A stretch of DNA of 64,000 bases from an uncultured Flavobacteriaceae bacterium. GTDB taxonomy: Bacteria; Bacteroidota; Bacteroidia; Flavobacteriales; Flavobacteriaceae. Below are positions 9,376 through 18,765 of this stretch, piece by piece (within the stretch, counting starts at the first letter, position 1; every line of letters begins with the position of its first letter). Under the pieces are notes generated by a model that had not been told where the DNA came from, did no database searches, and saw only the letters and a list, made by a program, of their open reading frames with translations. Location: positions 97,339-161,338 of the forward strand of contig CAJPUR010000003.1 in the NCBI GenBank assembly GCA_905381055.1, read 5' to 3'. The translations under genes and the position numbers were made by a program.

Positions 9376-11001
9376 CTAAACCAAAAGTAATATAGGGTTT
9401 TCAATAAAAGATTTTAAAGTTTCTAAAAAACGAGCTCCAGTAGCACCATCTACAGTTCGATGGTCACAAGCAAGCGTTAACTTCATTTTATTTCCAATCA
9501 AAATTTTACCATTTTTTACAACTGGTTTTTCCATGATGCTTCCAACTGACAAAATTGCGGAATTTGGTTGATTAATTATTGAGGTGAACTCATGAATTCC
9601 AAACATTCCTAGATTAGAAATAGTAAATGTACTTCCATCCATTTCAGAAGGTTTTAATTTTTTGTCCCTAGCACGGATAGCAAAATCTTTTACACTTTTC
9701 CCTATTTCAGGCAGAGAAATCTGATTAGCAAATTTAAGTACAGGAACAACTAGACCATCATCAACTGCAACAGCAACTCCAATATTCACGTGAATATTAT
9801 GAATAATTTTATCTTCAAGCCATTTGGAGTTAACTTCTGGATGCTTTTTTAAAGCTAATGCACATGCTTTAATAATTATATCATTGAACGAGATTTTAGT
9901 TTCTGGTAAAGAATTATATTGATTTCTAAACGAAATAACATTATCCATATCAAATTCAACTCCCAAATAATAATGTGGTGCAGTAAATTTAGAAGAAGCT
10001 AACCTTTTAGCAATTGTCTTTCGCATTTGAGAATTTTCAATTTCAATAATTGACTCGACTTCAGGGGTAATCGAATTAATATTAGGTATTTGAAAATTAT
10101 AATTTTCAATATCTCTTTTAATTATTCTTCCACCGTCACCAGTTCCAGTAATTTGGGTGAGACTAATTCCCTTTTCCTTTGCTATTTTCTTAGCGAGAGG
10201 AGAAACTAAAATTCGTCTATTTGAATCAGAGCTATTACTAATAATAAGAGAATCGTTTGAAACTTTTTCTATTTTATTATCTTGAATATTTTTAATAACT
10301 TCATCTTTTTTATTTTCTAATTTTATTTGATCTTTGTCAACTTCCTCAACAACTTTTTGATTGATTATTGAAGATATGTCAGTACCTTTTTTTCCAATTA
10401 TAGCAAGAAGACTATCAACTGCTGCAGATTGACCTTCATTTATTCCAATATGAAGTAAAGTACCAGAATAAAAAGATTCAAACTCCATTGTTGCTTTATC
10501 AGTTTCAATTTCTGCTAATATATCTCCTTCCTTAATTTCATCTCCAACATTTTTTAACCATGAGGAAACGGTTCCCTCTTCCATAGTATCGCTTAATCTT
10601 GGCATTTTTATTATTTCAAGATTTTTAGATTCTGATGAAGATTCAATTTTTTCATTTACATAGTTATCAACATTTTCATTATTTGGTTTACTTGTTTTTT
10701 GATTTTCTTCTTCAGAATTTTGAGAATCATTTTTTAAACCTATATGAGATGAAATGTCTTCGCCCTTATCGCCAATTATAGCCAATAACTGATCAACTGG
10801 AGCAGTTTCACCCTCATTTATTCCAATATATAAAAGAACTCCTGAGTAAAATGCTTCAAATTCCATAGTGGCTTTATCAGTTTCAATTTCTGCTAATATA
10901 TCTCCCTCAGAAACTTTATCACCTACATTTTTAAACCATTTAGCAACAGTCCCTTCCTCCATAGTGTCACTCAATCGAGGCATGTTTATGATCTCAGCCA
11001 T
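9376..11001 (-). CDS. pdhC: Pyruvate dehydrogenase complex E2, dihydrolipoamide acetyltransferase
   Basis: E2 core of the pyruvate dehydrogenase complex, passing the acetyl group from E1 to CoA. Two lipoyl domains are visible, each with ETDKATMEFE: lipoyl lysines K43 and K169. The acidic and Lys/Glu-rich linkers lead to a peripheral-subunit-binding domain (about 262-300, SPLAKKIAKEKG and GTGDGGRI) and the catalytic domain ending in DHRTVDG with H514 and D518. The 541 residues are normal for flavobacteria. It starts 2 nt after pdhA. The E1 beta gene is not adjacent, as usual in this class where E1 beta is encoded elsewhere. Confidence 0.97.
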   Translation of the reverse strand: MAEIINMPRLSDTMEEGTVAKWFKNVGDKVSEGDILAEIETDKATMEFEAFYSGVLLYIGINEGETAPVDQLLAIIGDKGEDISSHIGLKNDSQNSEEENQKTSKPNNENVDNYVNEKIESSSESKNLEIIKMPRLSDTMEEGTVSSWLKNVGDEIKEGDILAEIETDKATMEFESFYSGTLLHIGINEGQSAAVDSLLAIIGKKGTDISSIINQKVVEEVDKDQIKLENKKDEVIKNIQDNKIEKVSNDSLIISNSSDSNRRILVSPLAKKIAKEKGISLTQITGTGDGGRIIKRDIENYNFQIPNINSITPEVESIIEIENSQMRKTIAKRLASSKFTAPHYYLGVEFDMDNVISFRNQYNSLPETKISFNDIIIKACALALKKHPEVNSKWLEDKIIHNIHVNIGVAVAVDDGLVVPVLKFANQISLPEIGKSVKDFAIRARDKKLKPSEMDGSTFTISNLGMFGIHEFTSIINQPNSAILSVGSIMEKPVVKNGKILIGNKMKLTLACDHRTVDGATGARFLETLKSFIENPILLLV

Positions 11002-11003
11002 AA

Positions 11004-12005
11004 TTAACTTAATTTATGTTTTAAAAAAGGATAGTCATTTTGTTCATAAACTGAATCATACATTACATTTTTATCAGGATAATTAGATTCTTCTGCAAAT
11101 TTTTCACATTCTAAAATTTGATTTTTGACTTGTTCCTCAATTTTTTCCAAATCAAACGGTTTGCAGTATTTCTTTTTTAAAATAATTTCTTTAACCTGAA
11201 AAATTGGATCAATTTTTTTATACTCTTCAACTTCTTTTTTTGTTCGATAATGCTGAGCATCAGACATTGAGTGACCTCTGTATCTATATGTTTTCATTTC
11301 TAGGAAAGACGGACCTTTATTTGATCTCGCTCTTTTAATTGCTTTATCAATTGAAATAGCTACTAATTCAGGATTCATTCCATCAACTGGCTCACAAGGG
11401 ATTTCATAACCTAATCCTAATTTCCAAATTTCTTGATGAGAGGCAGTTCTAGCTACTGATGTCCCCATAGCATAGCCATTATTCTCAACAATAAAAACGA
11501 CAGGCAGTTTCCACAAAGCTGCCAGATTTAATGTCTCATGAAGAGAACCCTGCCTAACAGCACCATCACCCATAAAACACAATGTAACTGAATCTCTTCC
11601 AAAATATTTATCACCGAAGGCCATTCCAGCGCCTAATGGTATTTGTCCTCCCACAATTCCATGTCCTCCGTGAAATTTAAATTCTTTTGAAAAAATATGC
11701 ATAGATCCGCCTAATCCCATTGATGTCCCAGTCTCTTTTCCATACAATTCAGCCATTACTTTCTTTGGATCTACTCCTAAACCTATAGGTTGAACATGAT
11801 TTCGATATGCAGTTATCATTCGGTCTTTACCTATTTCCATTGCGTGTAGAGCCCCTGCTAATACTGCCTCCTGACCATTATAGAGATGAAGAAAACCTCT
11901 AACTTTTTGTTGAATATATACAGCTGCAAGTTTATCTTCAAACTTTCTCCAAAAAAACATGTCTCTATACCAATCTATATATGTTTCCTTAGTTATTTTT
12001 TTCAT
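11004..12005 (-). CDS. pdhA: Pyruvate dehydrogenase E1 component, alpha subunit
   Basis: Thiamine-diphosphate-dependent E1 alpha subunit that decarboxylates pyruvate together with E1 beta. The thiamine-diphosphate motif runs from GDGAVRQGSLHE to VENNGYAM, and the phosphorylation-loop-like YRYRGHSMSD is present. The start is set at the ATG at 12005 (MKKITKETYIDWYRDM); an open extension to 12059 does not look like family sequence. Co-transcribed with pdhC; porV lies upstream on the same strand after a 168-nt spacer. Confidence 0.96.
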   Translation of the reverse strand: MKKITKETYIDWYRDMFFWRKFEDKLAAVYIQQKVRGFLHLYNGQEAVLAGALHAMEIGKDRMITAYRNHVQPIGLGVDPKKVMAELYGKETGTSMGLGGSMHIFSKEFKFHGGHGIVGGQIPLGAGMAFGDKYFGRDSVTLCFMGDGAVRQGSLHETLNLAALWKLPVVFIVENNGYAMGTSVARTASHQEIWKLGLGYEIPCEPVDGMNPELVAISIDKAIKRARSNKGPSFLEMKTYRYRGHSMSDAQHYRTKKEVEEYKKIDPIFQVKEIILKKKYCKPFDLEKIEEQVKNQILECEKFAEESNYPDKNVMYDSVYEQNDYPFLKHKLS

Positions 12006-12103
12006 TAAAAAGAAATTTACTAAAAACAACCTAAAATTAATACTTTTATCAACAAACAAAAAAAGTGTTGAAATAATTTCAGTATGATTACGGAAAATTA
12101 AAA

Positions 12104-12136
12104 ATTCTTATTAAAAATATGTTAATTGATAAGAAT
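12104..12136. terminator. Possible porV terminator hairpin
   Basis: Inverted repeat ATTCTTAT / ATAAGAAT (12104-12111 and 12129-12136) with a 17-nt loop, followed on the minus strand by a T-rich stretch. The loop is long and the arms AT-rich, so this is a weak call. Confidence 0.25.
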
Positions 12137-12173
12137 CATTATGATTTTGTTACTCTTTTGAATAAAAATTTAG

Positions 12174-13334
12174 TTATTCAATATTGTCATTTTCTATTAA
12201 AGAGTTTTTTTCCATGTTAAAAGAGAGTGAAAATCGTAAAGTATTTTCCAATGGATTTCTAACTTTAGATCTTGAAAATAAATATGATATATCAATTTTA
12301 GCAAAATCCAAATGAAAACCTGTTCCAATGCTATAAAATTTCCGAGAACCTTTTTGTTCATTTTCATTAAAATATCCAGTCCTTAATAAAAAAGCATTTT
12401 GGAAAGAATATTCAAAACCAATAGCCCATGTAATTTCTTTTAATTCCTCATTTATCCCACCAGGGGCATCATTAAAAGATTCTAATATTCCATTTAAAAA
12501 ATTAATATCGGGTTGTTTATAGATCAAAGATTTATTATTCTCATCAATAAATGGAATAGGGGATGGCACTAAAAGTTTATTAAATTCAGCATTAAATGCT
12601 AAACTATTTTCTGAATTAAAAATCAAAGTCAGTCCGCTACCAATTTTTAAATTGGTTGGAATGAAATTCATTTGACCACCTTCATCATATTTTAGTCTAG
12701 GACCAATATTTGAAATATTAATACCTGCTCTCAAAACTGATGAATTTTCCTTGATTTTAAAAATATCACTCTTGTAAAAAGCTGAAATATCAATTCCAAC
12801 TGATTTAGCTGATGAAGCATCCATATCAGTAGATATTTTTAAATCTGAATAAATAAATCTTGTTGCAACAGCCATTGAAATCTTTTTACTCAACAATAAT
12901 GAATAAGAAAGATCAAAAGTTAATTCATTTGGTCTTTCAATTCCTTGATCTATAATTGTTCCGCCTATAAATTCATTGAATTGAATATCACCAAGACTAA
13001 AATATTTTAAACTTGAAGCCCATGAGCTTCTTTCTGAATTTTTTTTGAAAAAAGTGATATTTGCTAAAAAAATATCATCTACAAGTTTACTTAAATATGG
13101 AGTATAACTTATTCCTAAACCAATTTTTTCCTCTGAAAAAACGTATTTAGCTGGATTCCATTGTTGAGAGTATACATCAGCAGAGGTAGCTACTCCAATA
13201 TCTCCCATTCCTGCTGCTCTGGCATCTGGAGTAATCATCAAAAAAGGTACTCCTGTAGTTATCACCCTTTCTTGAGAAAAAACATTTTGTAAAAAAATTA
13301 AAATAAAAAAATAGAAAAGTCTTTTATTTACCAT
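12174..13334 (-). CDS. porV: Type IX secretion system outer membrane protein PorV (LptO)
   Basis: Outer-membrane beta-barrel of the FadL fold that shuttles cargo from the SprA translocon to the PorU-PorV-PorQ-PorZ attachment complex. A signal peptide (MVNKRLFYFFILIFLQNVFSQ) is followed by the PorV hallmark VPFLMITPDARAAGMGD. Length 386 residues is normal. The ATG at 13334 is preferred over a TTG at 13352. The gene is divergent from gldJ with only a 206-nt spacer. In the flavobacterial genomes I know, porU sits between gldJ and porV, and it is absent here. Confidence 0.94.
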   Translation of the reverse strand: MVNKRLFYFFILIFLQNVFSQERVITTGVPFLMITPDARAAGMGDIGVATSADVYSQQWNPAKYVFSEEKIGLGISYTPYLSKLVDDIFLANITFFKKNSERSSWASSLKYFSLGDIQFNEFIGGTIIDQGIERPNELTFDLSYSLLLSKKISMAVATRFIYSDLKISTDMDASSAKSVGIDISAFYKSDIFKIKENSSVLRAGINISNIGPRLKYDEGGQMNFIPTNLKIGSGLTLIFNSENSLAFNAEFNKLLVPSPIPFIDENNKSLIYKQPDINFLNGILESFNDAPGGINEELKEITWAIGFEYSFQNAFLLRTGYFNENEQKGSRKFYSIGTGFHLDFAKIDISYLFSRSKVRNPLENTLRFSLSFNMEKNSLIENDNIE

Positions 13335-13481
13335 TCGCTTTAATAAGGACAATTTAATTTTAATAACGTAGAATTAATTAAAATGTTATTGATTATGAAT
13401 TTTTATGAATAATAAATTGATAAAATTCACGTTTTGATATAAAATGTAAGTGATGACTTATGAATTAAACATATTGTTAGA

Positions 13482-13500
13482 GCAATATTTTGTATATTGC
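13482..13500. repeat. Inverted repeat upstream of gldJ
   Basis: GCAATAT / ATATTGC, perfect 7-bp arms with a 5-nt centre, 40 nt before the gldJ ATG in the divergent gldJ-porV spacer. It could be an operator or a 5' leader hairpin; function unknown. Confidence 0.4.
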
Positions 13501-13540
13501 AGAAAATTTTTAGGTAATTGGATTTTTAATTTAAATTATT

Positions 13541-15229
13541 ATGAAAATTAATCATTTAATCAAAAACTATTTTTTGTTAGCTTTCGCTGTATTTTTTATT
13601 TACAGTTGTGGTAAAAATAATCAATCTAGAGGTACTGGCTGGAGTATTAATTCTAAAAAAGGTGGTTTCCAATATAATACTGATTTTGATGAACAAGAAA
13701 CTGGTCCTGGTTTAGTTTTTATTGAAGGTGGAACATACACTAAAGGTCAAGTACAAGACGATGTAATGCATGATTGGAATAATTCACCAAATCAACAACA
13801 TGTAATGTCTTTTTATATTGACGAAACTGAGGTTACTAACATCATGTACCTTGAATACCTTGATTGGATAAAAGCAGTATTCCCTCAAGATAACAAGGAT
13901 TATAAAAAACTTTATGAAAGTGCATTACCTGACACTTTAGTTTGGAGAAATCAATTAGGTTATGTTGAAGAATTAACCACTAATTATTTGCGTCATCCTG
14001 CTTATGCTGAATACCCTGTTGTTGGAGTCAACTGGCTTCAAGCAGTTCAATTCATGGAATGGCGAACTGATAGAGTCAACGAATTTATCTTAGAAAGAGA
14101 AGCTTATGTACAAAAAGACGTTAGATACACAACTGATTTCGAAAATGGTCAAGTAGATGCTAATAGTACTTTTAATACAGAAACTTACCTTAGAAGACCA
14201 GAAACTACATATGGTGGAAAAATTGATTCAATAGCTGGTAAAAGAGGAATTAAAAATGATACTGTAAATGTCTACGCTGGAATTGACAAGGGAATACTTT
14301 TACCATCCTACAGACTCCCAACTGAATCTGAATGGGAATATGCTGCATTAGCTTTAGTTGGAGACAGAGAGTACAATGCCTACAGGGGTAAGAAGAAGTA
14401 TCCATGGTCTGGAGAATATACAAGATCTGAAAAAAGAAGAACTGAAGGAGATCAATTAGCAAATTTTAAATTAGGAAAGGGTGATTATGGCGGAATAGCA
14501 GGATGGTCTGATGATGGTGCAGATATTACAATACAAGTCAAATCATATCCTCCTAACGATTTTGGAGTATATGATATGGCAGGAAATGTTGCTGAATGGG
14601 TTTTAGATGTTTATAGACCAATTGTCGATGATGAAGCAAGTGATTTCAATTATTACAGAGGTAATATATACCTAAAAGATGCAATAGGAGAGGATGGAAA
14701 AGCAAAAATTGTTGATTCTGATCAACTTGTTTACGATACTCTTCCAAATGGTAAGGTAATAATCAAAAAATTACCTGGACAAATTGAAAAAGTCCCTATA
14801 GATGAAGAAGAAACTTTCTTAAGACAAAATTTCACTGAAAGTGATAATAGGAATTATAGAGATGGTGATATTGAATCTACCAGATTTTTTTCTCGCTTTG
14901 GTGGTGAATCAGATGATGATGAGTCAAATAAAAGACCAGAATCAACAGCTATGTATGATGCCCCGACTCCTACAAGAACTAAAGATGATGATGGTGAAGT
15001 AAGATACAATAAAGATAAATCAGGTAAAAGAACTTCACTAATTACTGACGAAGTAAGAGTTTATAAGGGAGGTTCTTGGAAAGATAGAGCTTATTGGTTA
15101 GATCCTGCCCAAAGAAGATATCTACCTCAATATATCTCTACTGATCATATTGGATTTAGAGGTGCCATGTCCAGAGTTGGATCTAAAAGCAGATCTAAAA
15201 AAACAGCTAGACATAAAAGAAAAAGTTAA
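13541..15229 (+). CDS. gldJ: Gliding motility / type IX secretion lipoprotein GldJ
   Basis: Lipoprotein with a formylglycine-generating-enzyme-like fold, required in Flavobacterium for gliding and for stability of GldK and hence type IX secretion. The N-terminus ends in a lipobox IYSC with the lipidated cysteine at residue 23. FGE-like signatures are FIEGGTYTKGQ, IDETEVTN, YPVVGVNWLQA, LPTESEWEYA, YDMAGNVAEWVLD and VYKGGSWKDR. At 562 residues it matches the known length. The basic C-terminal tail (SKSRSKKTARHKRKS) is intact; in F. johnsoniae the last residues of GldJ matter for gliding but not secretion. murF follows after 43 nt. Confidence 0.96.
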   Translation: MKINHLIKNYFLLAFAVFFIYSCGKNNQSRGTGWSINSKKGGFQYNTDFDEQETGPGLVFIEGGTYTKGQVQDDVMHDWNNSPNQQHVMSFYIDETEVTNIMYLEYLDWIKAVFPQDNKDYKKLYESALPDTLVWRNQLGYVEELTTNYLRHPAYAEYPVVGVNWLQAVQFMEWRTDRVNEFILEREAYVQKDVRYTTDFENGQVDANSTFNTETYLRRPETTYGGKIDSIAGKRGIKNDTVNVYAGIDKGILLPSYRLPTESEWEYAALALVGDREYNAYRGKKKYPWSGEYTRSEKRRTEGDQLANFKLGKGDYGGIAGWSDDGADITIQVKSYPPNDFGVYDMAGNVAEWVLDVYRPIVDDEASDFNYYRGNIYLKDAIGEDGKAKIVDSDQLVYDTLPNGKVIIKKLPGQIEKVPIDEEETFLRQNFTESDNRNYRDGDIESTRFFSRFGGESDDDESNKRPESTAMYDAPTPTRTKDDDGEVRYNKDKSGKRTSLITDEVRVYKGGSWKDRAYWLDPAQRRYLPQYISTDHIGFRGAMSRVGSKSRSKKTARHKRKS

Positions 15230-15272
15230 AAATTTCTGAATAAGAAAACAACTCGCTTTTTATATCTTTTTT

Positions 15273-16553
15273 ATGAGTATTGAGGATATTTACAGTTTAT
15301 ATTTAAGCTCTTCAAAAATTTGTACTGATACTCGTAATATTTCAAAAAACTCATTATTTTTTTGTTTAAAAGGAGAAAATTACGATGGTAATATATTTGC
15401 TAAAAAAGCTTTAGAGCTTGGAGCAAGTTATGTAATAATTGACGACTCTAAATATTTTAAAGATAATTCAAATTATATCTTAGTAAAAAACTCAGTAAAA
15501 ACTTTACAAGAATTAGCAATATTTCATAGATCAAAATTAAAAGCTAAGATAATTGCAATTACAGGATCCAATGGAAAAACAACATCAAAAGAACTAATTT
15601 ATTCTGTATTGTCTCAAAAGTTTAAAACTTTTTCTACTGTTGGGAATTTAAATAACCATATTGGAGTACCTCTATCTATATTAAGTTTAAGTACTGAAAC
15701 AGAAATTGGAATTATTGAAATGGGGGCAAATCACCTTAATGAAATAAAAATTCTTTGCGAGATTGCTAATCCACAAATAGGTTATATAACCAATTTCGGT
15801 AAAGCTCACTTAGCAGGATTTGGAAGTGAAATTTCAATAGTTAGAGGTAAATCGGAGCTATACAATTACTTAAAATTAACAAATGGTCTGGCATTTATAA
15901 ATGGTAATGACAAAAAACAATTAAAATTAACTCAAAAAAATAAAAAATATATTTTTGGAAATAGTGAAAAGGCAGATCTAAATATTAAACCTATAAACAT
16001 AAATTCTAATAAAATAGTTGTTAGGTACAATAATTTTGATTTTGAAACCAATATGATTGGTTCGTATAACTTTTCAAATGTATCAGTTGCAGTTGCCTTT
16101 GGTTTATTTTTCAAAATACCAAAAAAAATTATTTTGAAAGGTTTAAAAAGATATAATCCAAATAACAATAGATCAGAATGGCTGAGAAAAGGTTCTAATT
16201 TGATATTAATGGATGCCTATAATGCTAATCCTTCAAGTATGAATGCATCAATTGACGCATTTATTGAAAACACTGAAAAAAATAGAATATTAATTTTGGG
16301 AGACATGGAAGAGCTTGGAAAATATTCTAAAAGTGAACATCAAAAAATAGCAAATAAATTAGAAAAAATAGATATTGAATTTGTTATACTTGTTGGGGAA
16401 AAATTCAGCAAAGTAGAATATGGAAATGACAACTTTAAAAAATTTAATAATTCAAAAGAAGTATCTAAATTTATTAATAATAAAAAATGGAATAACAAAA
16501 ATTTTTTGTTAAAAGGGTCAAGGAAGAATAAGCTAGAGAAAATAAAATTCTAA
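15273..16553 (+). CDS. murF: UDP-N-acetylmuramoyl-tripeptide--D-alanyl-D-alanine ligase
   Basis: Cytoplasmic peptidoglycan precursor ligase adding D-Ala-D-Ala to UDP-MurNAc-tripeptide. The Mur ligase ATP loop ITGSNGKTTSKE, the GNLNNHIGVPLS segment and EMGANHLNEI are present, with the C-terminal domain starting near LMDAYNANPSSM. Its 426 residues are normal for flavobacteria. It follows gldJ, a conserved flavobacterial arrangement, and converges on the MobA-like gene with a 4-nt gap and no obvious hairpin. Confidence 0.95.
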   Translation: MSIEDIYSLYLSSSKICTDTRNISKNSLFFCLKGENYDGNIFAKKALELGASYVIIDDSKYFKDNSNYILVKNSVKTLQELAIFHRSKLKAKIIAITGSNGKTTSKELIYSVLSQKFKTFSTVGNLNNHIGVPLSILSLSTETEIGIIEMGANHLNEIKILCEIANPQIGYITNFGKAHLAGFGSEISIVRGKSELYNYLKLTNGLAFINGNDKKQLKLTQKNKKYIFGNSEKADLNIKPININSNKIVVRYNNFDFETNMIGSYNFSNVSVAVAFGLFFKIPKKIILKGLKRYNPNNNRSEWLRKGSNLILMDAYNANPSSMNASIDAFIENTEKNRILILGDMEELGKYSKSEHQKIANKLEKIDIEFVILVGEKFSKVEYGNDNFKKFNNSKEVSKFINNKKWNNKNFLLKGSRKNKLEKIKF

Positions 16554-16557
16554 AATA

Positions 16558-17127
16558 TTACTCATTGTTTAGTAATTTGAGTGAATTGATATTCTTTAAA
16601 AATTTTTTTGATGAATTATTAAACATAACATGTTGAACATCGATTTTTTCCAAAACATTTATCAATCTCAAATTACCCTTTAATATACTTTTATTAAAAA
16701 CTGATTTAATTGATTTATGATATATACCAATTAATGGGTGAATGTTAGAGGTATCCTTTGCTATTGTGATTTTTTTATTAGCTAAATAATGTTTTTTCAC
16801 TATTAGTTCTAACGTTTGGAAATTTATATAAGGAATATCACAACTTAAAATTAAATTTTGATCATTTTTCGAATGATTTAAAGCAGAAAATATTCCAGAA
16901 ACAGGACCTTTGTTTTTATAAAAATCATTAATAATAGGATAGCCCAAGCTTGCATAATTTTCATTATCAGTGACTAAAAAAATATCTTTGGAAAAATTTG
17001 AAACTGCATTTACGATTAATTCTATAAATGATTTTCCATTAATTTTAACAAGGCCCTTTTCAGTTCCCATTCTTTTATTTTTACCTCCACAAAGAATATA
17101 AACCGATATAAAATTCTTAGATACCAT
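16558..17127 (-). CDS. mobA: MobA-like molybdenum cofactor guanylyltransferase
   Basis: Nucleotidyltransferase of the MobA type, which attaches GMP to molybdopterin. The signature is YILCGGKNKRMGTEKGL at the N-terminus, followed by LSCDIPYI. The 189 residues fit MobA. No other molybdenum cofactor genes are nearby, so the substrate rests on family resemblance only. An exact -7 box ends 4 nt before the ATG, suggesting a leaderless transcript, and the promoter region is shared with the divergent transporter gene. Confidence 0.85.
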   Translation of the reverse strand: MVSKNFISVYILCGGKNKRMGTEKGLVKINGKSFIELIVNAVSNFSKDIFLVTDNENYASLGYPIINDFYKNKGPVSGIFSALNHSKNDQNLILSCDIPYINFQTLELIVKKHYLANKKITIAKDTSNIHPLIGIYHKSIKSVFNKSILKGNLRLINVLEKIDVQHVMFNNSSKKFLKNINSLKLLNNE

Positions 17128-17131
17128 TTTA

Positions 17132-17139
17132 CAAATTTA
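17132..17139 (-). promoter_or_regulatory. -7 promoter box of mobA (TAAATTTG), 4 nt from the ATG
   Basis: Exact TAnnTTTG on the minus strand, 4 nt upstream of the mobA ATG; predicted leaderless transcript. Confidence 0.4.
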
Positions 17140-17143
17140 AGAA

Positions 17144-17168
17144 CTAAATACTATTGATATTTAGTATT
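17144..17168. repeat. Overlapping inverted repeats between mobA and the SLC13 gene
   Basis: Two overlapping inverted repeats: CTAAATA (17144-17150) / TATTTAG (17158-17164), and AATACTA (17147-17153) / TAGTATT (17162-17168). They lie between the divergent -7 boxes at 17132 and 17194, a position suited to an operator, but both repeats are AT-rich. Confidence 0.3.
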
Positions 17169-17193
17169 GAATTTCATAAAAAAAAAATAAGTT

Positions 17194-17201
17194 TATATTT
17201 G
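17194..17201 (+). promoter_or_regulatory. -7 promoter box of the SLC13 transporter (TATATTTG)
   Basis: Exact TAnnTTTG, 37 nt before the ATG. A TTG at 17167-17169 could be the -33 element, though its spacing is slightly long. Confidence 0.45.
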
Positions 17202-17238
17202 AATTACTTAAAAAAATCAATCTATTTAGTTTATTAAT

Positions 17239-18699
17239 ATGAATACTCAAAAATTAATTTCTATAATATTAGGACCTCTTTTATTTCTAGTTTTTATATT
17301 TTTTAGTAATTCATCAATTATTCCAACTGAGGCACTATATATGATTGGTATTATTTTATGGATGGCTTTATGGTGGGCTACTGAATCTGTTCCAATTGCA
17401 ATAACCTCATTGCTGCCAATAATTTTATTACCTATAACAAATGTATTAGAAATTTCAAAAGTAACAGAATCATATGGGCATAAATATATTTTCCTTTATT
17501 TAGGTGGGTTTATAATTGCTATTGCAATCGAAAAATGGAATTTACATAAAAGAATAGCATTAAATATTATAAGTTTAATTGGAACAGATATTTCTAAGAT
17601 TATTCTTGGATTTATGATTGCAACAGCTTTTTTATCAATGTTTATATCAAATACAGCGACAACAGTAATGATGTTACCTATTGCAATTTCTGTAATTAAT
17701 CAATTTGACTTTTCTGAAAAAAGAAAAAAAAGATTTGGAAAAGCACTAATGCTTTCTATTGCATATTCTGCATCTATTGGAGGAATTGCAACACTAATAG
17801 GTACTCCAACAAATCTTGTTTTAGCTGGTTTTATTTCTGAGACATATAATATTCAGATTACATTTTATCAATGGATAATTTTTGGTTTTCCAATTTCATT
17901 TTTTTTATTGTTTATATGTTGGACATATTTAACCAATTTTATATTTAAATTCAAAAAATCTGATACTCCCTTTGGGAAAAAAGCAATAAAAAAGCAATTA
18001 TTTGAACTTGGAAAAATTAATCAAGAAGAAAAATTAGTATTAATTGTTTTTTTAATGACAGGATTATTATGGATTACAAGACCTTTTTTTATTCAACTTT
18101 TTATTCCGAATGTTGATGATACAATAATTGCAATTTTTGGGGCTATAATTTTATTTATTTTAAGAAGTAAAAGAAAAAATAGACCTCTCCTAAAATGGAA
18201 AGAAGCTGTTAAAATTCCATGGGGTATTCTACTTCTTTTTGGAGGCGGAATGGCACTTGCTAAGGGAATTGAAATTTCAAATTTAGGTCTATGGATTGCA
18301 AATCAAGCAAAACTTTTAAACGGTTTAAATTTGATTGTATTACTAATTATAATAATAACTGTTGTGAATTTCTTCACTGAAATTACTTCCAATGTAGCCA
18401 CTATAGCTATGCTATTACCTATTTTAGCTCCTATTGCAATTGGGTTAAATGTGCATCCTTATATTTTCCTTGTAGGAGCTTCTATTGCTTCATCATGTGC
18501 TTTTATGCTTCCTGTAGCTACTCCTCCAAATGCAGTAGTCTTTAGTTCAGGCCTTTTAAAAATTATAGATATGATTAAAGTTGGGTTCATTTTAAATATA
18601 TTTTCAATATTAATTATTTCAATAATCACTTTTTTTATCCTTCCAATTTTATGGGATTTTCAAGTCAATTCAATACCAGATATTTTTTTAATTAAATAG
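17239..18699 (+). CDS. SLC13/DASS family sodium:carboxylate symporter
   Basis: Inner-membrane sodium-coupled transporter of the divalent anion:sodium symporter family, whose members carry succinate, malate, citrate or sulfate. Both inverted-repeat SNT-type motifs are visible: ISNTATTVMMLP in the first half and ITSNVATIAMLLP in the second, plus GTPTNLVL and PVATPPNAVVF hairpin regions. The 486 residues are hydrophobic throughout with about a dozen segments. It precedes RidA, a D-amino-acid lyase-like enzyme and a dipeptidase, which suggests an acidic amino acid or dicarboxylate as substrate (inference). Confidence 0.92.
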   Translation: MNTQKLISIILGPLLFLVFIFFSNSSIIPTEALYMIGIILWMALWWATESVPIAITSLLPIILLPITNVLEISKVTESYGHKYIFLYLGGFIIAIAIEKWNLHKRIALNIISLIGTDISKIILGFMIATAFLSMFISNTATTVMMLPIAISVINQFDFSEKRKKRFGKALMLSIAYSASIGGIATLIGTPTNLVLAGFISETYNIQITFYQWIIFGFPISFFLLFICWTYLTNFIFKFKKSDTPFGKKAIKKQLFELGKINQEEKLVLIVFLMTGLLWITRPFFIQLFIPNVDDTIIAIFGAIILFILRSKRKNRPLLKWKEAVKIPWGILLLFGGGMALAKGIEISNLGLWIANQAKLLNGLNLIVLLIIIITVVNFFTEITSNVATIAMLLPILAPIAIGLNVHPYIFLVGASIASSCAFMLPVATPPNAVVFSSGLLKIIDMIKVGFILNIFSILIISIITFFILPILWDFQVNSIPDIFLIK

Positions 18700-18765
18700 G
18701 AATTATTAATTGTATTTAAACTTAAGTAACTATTTTTAGATAAAATCCTTAAACAATTTTTAAAA

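Noticed and set aside
9376..12005. Loss of pyruvate dehydrogenase E1 beta
   Set aside because: Flavobacteria usually keep E1 beta at another locus, so its absence beside pdhA-pdhC is normal.
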